DNA of 64,000 nucleotides, from the NCBI RefSeq assembly GCF_013303125.1, contig NZ_JABTTE010000008.1:55561-119560 (forward strand), given 5' to 3'. The notes beneath the pieces are model-generated. The model searched no databases, had not been told where the DNA came from, and worked only from the letters and a program-made list of their open reading frames with translations. Below, piece by piece: positions 59,184 through 64,000 of the stretch. Positions within the stretch are counted from its first letter, which is position 1. Each line of letters opens with the position of its first letter. Made by a program: the position numbers and the translations under genes. This DNA comes from Calidifontibacillus erzurumensis. Its GTDB lineage: Bacteria; Bacillota; Bacilli; Bacillales; Bacillaceae_J.

Positions 59184-60179
59184 GTGAAGCAGTCAGCAAC
59201 CGTCCTTGCGCTGATCTTATTATTATTTACAGAGATTTTTGGACTTAACGAAGCTTCCGCCAATACTAAAACTCCATCAATTAATGATGAAAGAATGGCT
59301 CTGTATCGTAAAGTGGAAGCAGTCACTCAAATTCCATGGTATTATTTGGCAGGTATTGACCAATTTGAACGGAGCGTTCGCAGAGCTCGGCGAGATCTTC
59401 CAAAAGAAAATGGGCTAATCAGCATTTATTATTCTCCGAGGCAATGGGTGGGCCCGCTTAATCCAAACATAAATGATACGAACCCAAAGTCCATTCATTT
59501 TTTTGGAGGAATCGGGCTTGACGGAAATGGTGATGGGAAAGCAGACCGGAATGATGACGAAGATGTATTATATACATTTGCTCATTACATTACCACTTAT
59601 GGTACGGATAAAAGATATATTAAAATCGCTCTATGGGAATATTATCAACGTGATAAATCGGTTGGAATTATTATGAACAATGCGCGCCTCTTTGAAAAGT
59701 ATGGTTTAGATATTATCGATAAACATGCATTTCCAATACCTTTGCGTTGGAACTATTCCTATCGAAGCACATGGGGAGATCGCCGTGGATGGGGTGGACT
59801 TCGCATTCATGAAGGTACAGATATTTTTGCAGGCTATGGCACCCCTGTCAGGTCAACGAGCTATGGAGTCGTCGAGTTAAAAGGTTGGAATAAATATGGC
59901 GGCTGGCGTATCGGCATTCGTGATCTTAACAATAATTATCACTACTATGCACATCTATCTGGTTTTGAAAAAAATTTGAGGCCAGGACAACTTGTTGAAG
60001 CTGGACAAGTGATCGGTTATGTTGGCAGCTCAGGATATGGACCGCCTGGAACTTCAGGAAAATTCCCGCCACACTTGCATTATGGCATTTATAAAGATAA
60101 TGGCATTACCGAATGGTCTTTTGACCCATATCCATCATTGCGCAACTGGGAACGACAAGAACGACAGCGTAAAAAATGA
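59184..60179 (+). CDS. yunA: M23-family peptidase (YunA-like), secreted
   Basis: 331 residues from GTG 59184 after AAAGGGGAATG. Signal peptide at residues 1-28 ending near EASA. The C-terminal LytM domain has RIHEGTDIFAGYGTPV with the zinc His/Asp pair and PPHLHYGI with the second HxH. Cleaves peptidoglycan cross-links or acts as a spore/cell-wall hydrolase. Confidence 0.9.
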   Translation: MKQSATVLALILLLFTEIFGLNEASANTKTPSINDERMALYRKVEAVTQIPWYYLAGIDQFERSVRRARRDLPKENGLISIYYSPRQWVGPLNPNINDTNPKSIHFFGGIGLDGNGDGKADRNDDEDVLYTFAHYITTYGTDKRYIKIALWEYYQRDKSVGIIMNNARLFEKYGLDIIDKHAFPIPLRWNYSYRSTWGDRRGWGGLRIHEGTDIFAGYGTPVRSTSYGVVELKGWNKYGGWRIGIRDLNNNYHYYAHLSGFEKNLRPGQLVEAGQVIGYVGSSGYGPPGTSGKFPPHLHYGIYKDNGITEWSFDPYPSLRNWERQERQRKK

Positions 60180-60218
60180 AAATAGAAAAACAGATATGAG
60201 ATGTACACACAAAAAAAA

Positions 60219-60289
60219 AACGGCAAGTACCCCCTGCTTTAATTGTTTAAAAGGTTTTACTAAACGATAAGCAGGGGAGAATTTGCCGT
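60219..60289 (-). terminator. Long nested hairpin, terminator of yunB
   Basis: ACGGCAA/TTGCCGT (60220-60226, 60283-60289) encloses CCCCTGCTT/AAGCAGGGG (60231-60239, 60269-60277) and GTTTA/TAAAC. On the minus strand it is followed by ten T, giving a strong terminator about 220 bp past the yunB stop. Confidence 0.75.
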
Positions 60290-60505
60290 CCAAATACGTA
60301 TTTTACCTTGCCAGTACTACTCGAGATAACTCTGTAAAAATACAAATTACTTTTATTCTAAAATTATTGACGAAAAAAACCCTCGGTACAAATGAGGTGC
60401 CCGCTTTAGCGCAAAAACCCTACTTTCAACCGAAGAGGAGTAAAATGAATTCATATTCAATCGTTCAAGGCAATGGAGGAGTTGCCGTTCAAACGTTTAA
60501 TCTTG

Positions 60506-61255
60506 TTATGGCAGCGGCGCTTCGATCGATGGCTCTCCGCCCTCGCCAGTATTATAAAAGTATGGCACTTCCCCTTGAATATTTCTAATATCAATTGGAA
60601 TGTCAGTCGTCACTGTGACCGTGCTTGATTCAAACGGAATGATAACTTGCATATTGACTGTTACATGAATAAACAGCTCAATAAGTACATTATTAATCCC
60701 ATGTTCCGTTACTTGTTTAATAATATCTGCATTCACATCACCAACCATTGAAAAACGAACAGGTATGACCGGACCTAAATTGGCTAAAAATACGTTTCCT
60801 GTTGTTTGTCCGAGCGGAATTTCAGCAATAATCCCTCCACCTTTAAAGCTTTCTATTTCATCTGCCAATGCACTTGACGGAGGGATTTCTCCTTTCTCAA
60901 TTGCATTTAAATAGTTTTGTACTGTCTGGGTTGCTTCCCAGAGAAAATTACGCATGACGACAGAATTCCAGCCAACCGTTGCAACACGGCCATCTTCCGA
61001 TTTTTCAATAATCACTAAATCATCGATCTGTGCTTCACTTTCACTAATTTTTTTCCTCAATGCCTCATTGATAGCCAAGGTGCCAAATTGATGGGCTCTA
61101 GTCACAGCAATGTTCATTAAAGTAGGTTGAATACCTTTATTAATAATCCATAAACCTTGAAAGGTAAACAACAAAAATATAACTAATGTAATAATAATAA
61201 CCGTTCGTAAAGGTAAGGGGCCGCGTCTTGGAAAGCGGCGTCTCATAATAGCCAA
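60506..61255 (-). CDS. yunB: Sporulation protein YunB
   Basis: 249 residues. A basic N-terminus (MAIMRRRFPRRGPLP) is followed by one hydrophobic anchor (residues 18-40). Then ALAINEALRK-like and VTRAHQFGTLAINE, IIAEIPLGQTTGNVFLANLGPVIPVRFSMVGDV. Start TTG 61255 fits AGGAGGGA at 8 nt; ATG 61246 is farther. YunB is made in the mother cell under sigma-E in B. subtilis. Confidence 0.9.
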   Translation of the reverse strand: MAIMRRRFPRRGPLPLRTVIIITLVIFLLFTFQGLWIINKGIQPTLMNIAVTRAHQFGTLAINEALRKKISESEAQIDDLVIIEKSEDGRVATVGWNSVVMRNFLWEATQTVQNYLNAIEKGEIPPSSALADEIESFKGGGIIAEIPLGQTTGNVFLANLGPVIPVRFSMVGDVNADIIKQVTEHGINNVLIELFIHVTVNMQVIIPFESSTVTVTTDIPIDIRNIQGEVPYFYNTGEGGEPSIEAPLP

Positions 61256-61485
61256 AAAAATCCCTCCTCAAAAACAATTTATGTTTATGCAGGAAGGACT
61301 ATTTCACTTTTTCCATTTATTAATTGACATGCTTATAACAAATTGAGGTTAAATAGCTAGTTGTTAGATCATGACCTCAATTTTTACATTGTACAACATT
61401 AAAATAGCGCCGAAAAATCGCTTCGGCGCATCATTTTATTTATTACAATCATTGCCCTTCATTTTACACAACGGTTCTAGTTTAT

Positions 61486-61788
61486 TTATAGCATTTTTAA
61501 CAACGCGTCTTTTCCTTTCATACCAACGTGAATGCCATTTCTTTCGGCTTCAATCGTTACCGATTCTAAAGGTGCCTCAAGCAGCTGTTCAACGTTACGG
61601 ACACCGACAGCTCTCCCTGCGATAATACCGCGATCTTTTAATTTTTCATTTAAGAGGGCGACATCTAAAGCCCCACACATGATATATCCTTTATCACTCG
61701 TCACAGCAATCAAATTTGTTTTTGGCAAAGCAACCGTAATCGCTGTAAAAAGATGGTCATCTATTTTAATCGGTTCGATTTTAATCAT
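61486..61788 (-). CDS. yunC: YunC-like DUF1805 protein
   Basis: 100 residues from ATG 61788 (MIKIEPIKID), matching the start of B. subtilis YunC (MVNLTPI). LIAVTSDKGYIMCGALDVALLNEKLKDRGIIAGRAVGV is the family core. Function unknown. Confidence 0.92.
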   Translation of the reverse strand: MIKIEPIKIDDHLFTAITVALPKTNLIAVTSDKGYIMCGALDVALLNEKLKDRGIIAGRAVGVRNVEQLLEAPLESVTIEAERNGIHVGMKGKDALLKML

Positions 61789-61857
61789 CTTCCCCACATC
61801 CTTCCAATACCAACGTATGATAAAGGAAGAATTCTGTGTAGGTGATTATCCACGGTT

Positions 61858-62676
61858 TTACAGAATTAAACGAATACCAATGATAATGAGGATGATTCGT
61901 AAAGCGAGTACGACCGATTCAGCTTTCATTCTTTGGTTAATGTATGCACCCACTTTTGCTCCTAACCAAGCTCCTGGTATTAAAGCGATGGCAATTGCCC
62001 AGCTTATATTGCCTAGTGAAAAATGCGTATAAGAACTAACAGTTGATGATAAAAAGATTAAAAACATTGAAGTTGCAACAGCAATATGAGGTGGAAAATG
62101 AAATAATAAAAGCATCGCTGGCACCATTAAAGAACCGCCGCCAATTCCAAAAATTCCACCTAAAAAACCGACAACAAAAGCGATGGCAACCGCATAGAAA
62201 ATATTAAACCCATACTTGTACTCATCACCATTTTCAGCAAAGGTGGATCGTTGAATTCTAAACCGGCTTTCTGACGGGGAAATCGGTTTTAACTTTCCTC
62301 GAATCATTAAGACAAACGAAATGAAAATGATAAAAATTCCGAAGTAAAGACTAAATTGTTCTGCATTTAAATATTTGTTCGCATAGGCACCAACTATAGA
62401 CCCCGGAGCACTTCCTATAAAAAAAAGCCACCCGCTTGTATAATCTACTGTTTTCTTTTTCATATATGTCAACGTCGAAGATAAGCCAGTTGCAATAATG
62501 GCTAAAAGTGACGTTCCAACAGCAATTTGCGGTGTAATATGGCCGATGAGATTCGTATAATCACTCAGAAACAAAAGGGAAGGCACAATGATAATTCCAC
62601 CGCCAAGCCCTACTAAACTACCAATAATTCCTGATAACAAACCAACAATAAACAAAACAACCCATTCCACTACCAT
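61858..62676 (-). CDS. yunE: TauE/SafE-family sulfite or anion exporter (YunE-like)
   Basis: 272 residues, eight to nine membrane helices. GIIGSLVGLGGGIIIVPSLLFL and GFLGGIFGIGGGSLMVPAMLLLFHFPPHIAVATS are the paired TauE repeats. Probably exports sulfite, sulfoacetate or another anion; in B. subtilis YunE lies beside sulfur-related genes. Confidence 0.9.
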   Translation of the reverse strand: MVVEWVVLFIVGLLSGIIGSLVGLGGGIIIVPSLLFLSDYTNLIGHITPQIAVGTSLLAIIATGLSSTLTYMKKKTVDYTSGWLFFIGSAPGSIVGAYANKYLNAEQFSLYFGIFIIFISFVLMIRGKLKPISPSESRFRIQRSTFAENGDEYKYGFNIFYAVAIAFVVGFLGGIFGIGGGSLMVPAMLLLFHFPPHIAVATSMFLIFLSSTVSSYTHFSLGNISWAIAIALIPGAWLGAKVGAYINQRMKAESVVLALRIILIIIGIRLIL

Positions 62677-63083
62677 TCACCACCTTTTTAAACATCTTGC
62701 AAGTCCCTAACTTCTACCTTGCTTACTAGTTTGGGAATCTAGTCCCAACTAACTTTCATTCAGTTTATAGGTTCTTTTATTACATCCAGACCTACAACCT
62801 GCGGTACTTATTTCAATATAACAGACCTTTTCGGGATTATTCCAGACCAAAAATGAAAATTCGCGGTTTTCTTTCATTTTTCTATACTTTGATACTCTCT
62901 TAATTATATTGATAGAAGTTTTTTTCTTAATGATATGATTTGGGAAATTGACGAAAACCCATTGGCTAAACTAATAAAACTTTCATACCAATCTATCGAA
63001 CTAAACAATAAAATAACCTTTATCAAAAAAATCGGAATTTTTATAAAAATAAATAGTATAATATTCTTTAGAGGTGAAAAAAC
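62677..63083 (+). other. Intergenic region
   Basis: About 400 bp between yunE and a small gene; AT-rich in the right half. No gene, repeat or RNA recognised. Confidence 0.4.
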
Positions 63084-63278
63084 TTGGAAAAATGTTATAA
63101 ATGCAATGGTTCATTAGGTAGCCATTATCAAATATTTTATTTAGATCGAAACGGAAATCTAACAAGCGAATCAGAACTGGAAGCTTTTTATAAGCTCCAT
63201 CCACGTGAGCGCAATTCTTTAAAACTTGATAAGGTATTTGTTTGTGGACTTTGTACCTTTTCTTTCAAACAAAAATAA
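63084..63278 (+). CDS. Small Cys-containing protein, zinc-ribbon-like
   Basis: 64 residues from TTG 63084 with AGAGGTG upstream. CYKCNGSLG at the start and VCGLCTF near the end form two CxxC pairs, suggesting a zinc knuckle; HYQIFYLDRNGNLTSESELEAFY lies between. No family recognised. Confidence 0.6.
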   Translation: MEKCYKCNGSLGSHYQIFYLDRNGNLTSESELEAFYKLHPRERNSLKLDKVFVCGLCTFSFKQK

Positions 63279-63582
63279 CACCCTCATTCAATGAAAAGAG
63301 AGGCTTTTTTAGTGGCTTATAGGTCATTGGATCGAGTTTTTTAATCCACTTATATTGTTACTTCAGAAACACCATAATCACTAGAATTTTCTTAATGCAA
63401 ATTTCAGCTATTATTATACCTATGTCATCTTTTGTACCAAGGAGCCCCAGTGAAAGGATAGTCCCAAAGATGGAATATTTTTCAGAAATTAGCACATGTC
63501 TACTTATATGTTTAAGTAAAAATAATAAAAATTAGTATGAATAATCATAGGAAAATTAAATTATATTGAGGGAGAAAATTCA
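63279..63582 (+). other. Intergenic region
   Basis: A weak hairpin (CCTC...GAGG, 63282-63303) then CTTTTTT lies just after the zinc-ribbon gene and may be its terminator. The rest shows no gene, repeat or RNA that I recognise. Confidence 0.35.
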
Positions 63583-63714
63583 ATTATAACAAAAATTGCT
63601 TTGGGTGTAGACACAACTACCTATACAGTTATTTTTATTTTGGCTGCTATTTATGGAATATTTTTAATATTATTTAAAAAGTGTGTATTTTCATTAGCAA
63701 TAGACAAAACCTAG
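63583..63714 (+). CDS. Possible 43-residue membrane protein without standard start
   Basis: An open frame with TYTVIFILAAIYGIFLILF as a single membrane segment, ending in a TAG at 63712. GAGGGAGAA lies 8 nt before an ATT (63583), but no ATG/GTG/TTG start fits; TTG 63601 would leave 37 residues. Could be a real small gene or chance. Confidence 0.25.
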   Translation: MITKIALGVDTTTYTVIFILAAIYGIFLILFKKCVFSLAIDKT

Positions 63715-64000
63715 TTGGATAAACATTTACAATTCTTAACTGAGAGATAAAATTTGGTTAGAGCTAGGCAACAAAAAATCTTGTCTTCTTCACCCTCCAA
63801 TAGATCCAAACTGGGATCACAGCATTTCTTCCCAATTGAGGTTATTACATTTTCGGTGTCCATCGAAACCGACCGAATGACAAAGGCTAATCGCTCTTAA
63901 TTGTTCAATCCATCTTAGTTGTTCTAAATTAATATGACCTCTACTGATTTCTGATAGTTCAGTTATTTATCATAAGCAGGTGTTTATTGCAAAATTAAAG
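63715..64000 (+). other. Right end of window, no gene seen
   Basis: About 285 bp without a supported frame, repeat or RNA. Confidence 0.3.

Noticed and set aside
60283..60588. Plus-strand frame of about 100 codons between yunA and yunB
   Set aside because: It runs through the yunB terminator and over the yunB 3' end and shows no family or ribosome site.

Overview
The window is a low-GC Gram-positive chromosome segment from a spore-forming member of the Bacillaceae. Signs of this are AGGAGG-type ribosome sites, frequent TTG and GTG starts, sporulation genes (a Spo0E-type phosphatase, yunB, yutH, a coat-like Gly/Tyr protein), and a long stretch whose gene order follows the Bacillus subtilis yui/yum/yut/yun region. 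Nearly all assignments rest on motifs read by eye and remembered family features; no database search was possible.

Layout. 1-1.6 kb: a minus-strand partner-switching operon (STAS protein, RsbW-like ATPase, second STAS protein, PAS protein cut by the window edge). 1.8-5.8 kb: riboflavin operon ribD-ribE-ribBA-ribH behind an FMN riboswitch. 5.9-7.1 kb: queF and a thioesterase. 7.2-20 kb: a catabolic block on the minus strand with a Liv-type ABC importer, acyl-CoA ligase, acyl-CoA dehydrogenase, split MaoC-type hydratase, two SDRs and a thiolase. Together these supply the chemistry of a beta-oxidation cycle, with a divergent LysR regulator. 20-28 kb: small membrane and sporulation genes, pepA, yuiD, yuiC, yuiB and an NDH-2 gene with two Rex-box-like sites. 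43-63 kb: Fe-S genes (yutM, yutI, lipA, a SufR-like regulator), nitrite uptake and reduction, hom-thrB, the yut/yun genes, an EAL phosphodiesterase and cell-wall and sulfur-export genes.

The main accessory item is an integrated element of about 15.1 kb (28056-43225). It lies between 89-bp exact direct repeats that duplicate the 3' end of yutM, an A-type Fe-S carrier gene, so that yutM is rebuilt at the right junction and a remnant is left at the left one. It carries a tyrosine recombinase beside the right junction, a replication-type HTH protein, a repeat-bearing intergenic region, a divergent repressor switch with symmetric operators, small acidic early proteins, an HNH protein, and a long minus-strand operon. 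That operon ends in a siphophage-type tape-measure protein and a small-terminase-like HTH protein. I see no portal, capsid, large terminase, other tail gene, lysis gene, relaxase or conjugation gene.

This gene content fits a phage satellite: it would integrate, replicate and redirect packaging itself and use a helper phage for particles. A satellite that brings its own tape measure, and so might reset the tail length of the helper, is the most interesting hypothesis in the window. It is inference and needs a homology search and induction data. Other unusual signals in the element are two hairpins with an identical 8-nt loop on different stems, two successive genes whose stop codons sit in the loops of terminator-like hairpins, 14-bp iterons, and a 9-mer shared by the ends and the putative origin. 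Outside it, the clearest oddity is a DUF3055 gene that appears to start with AUU.
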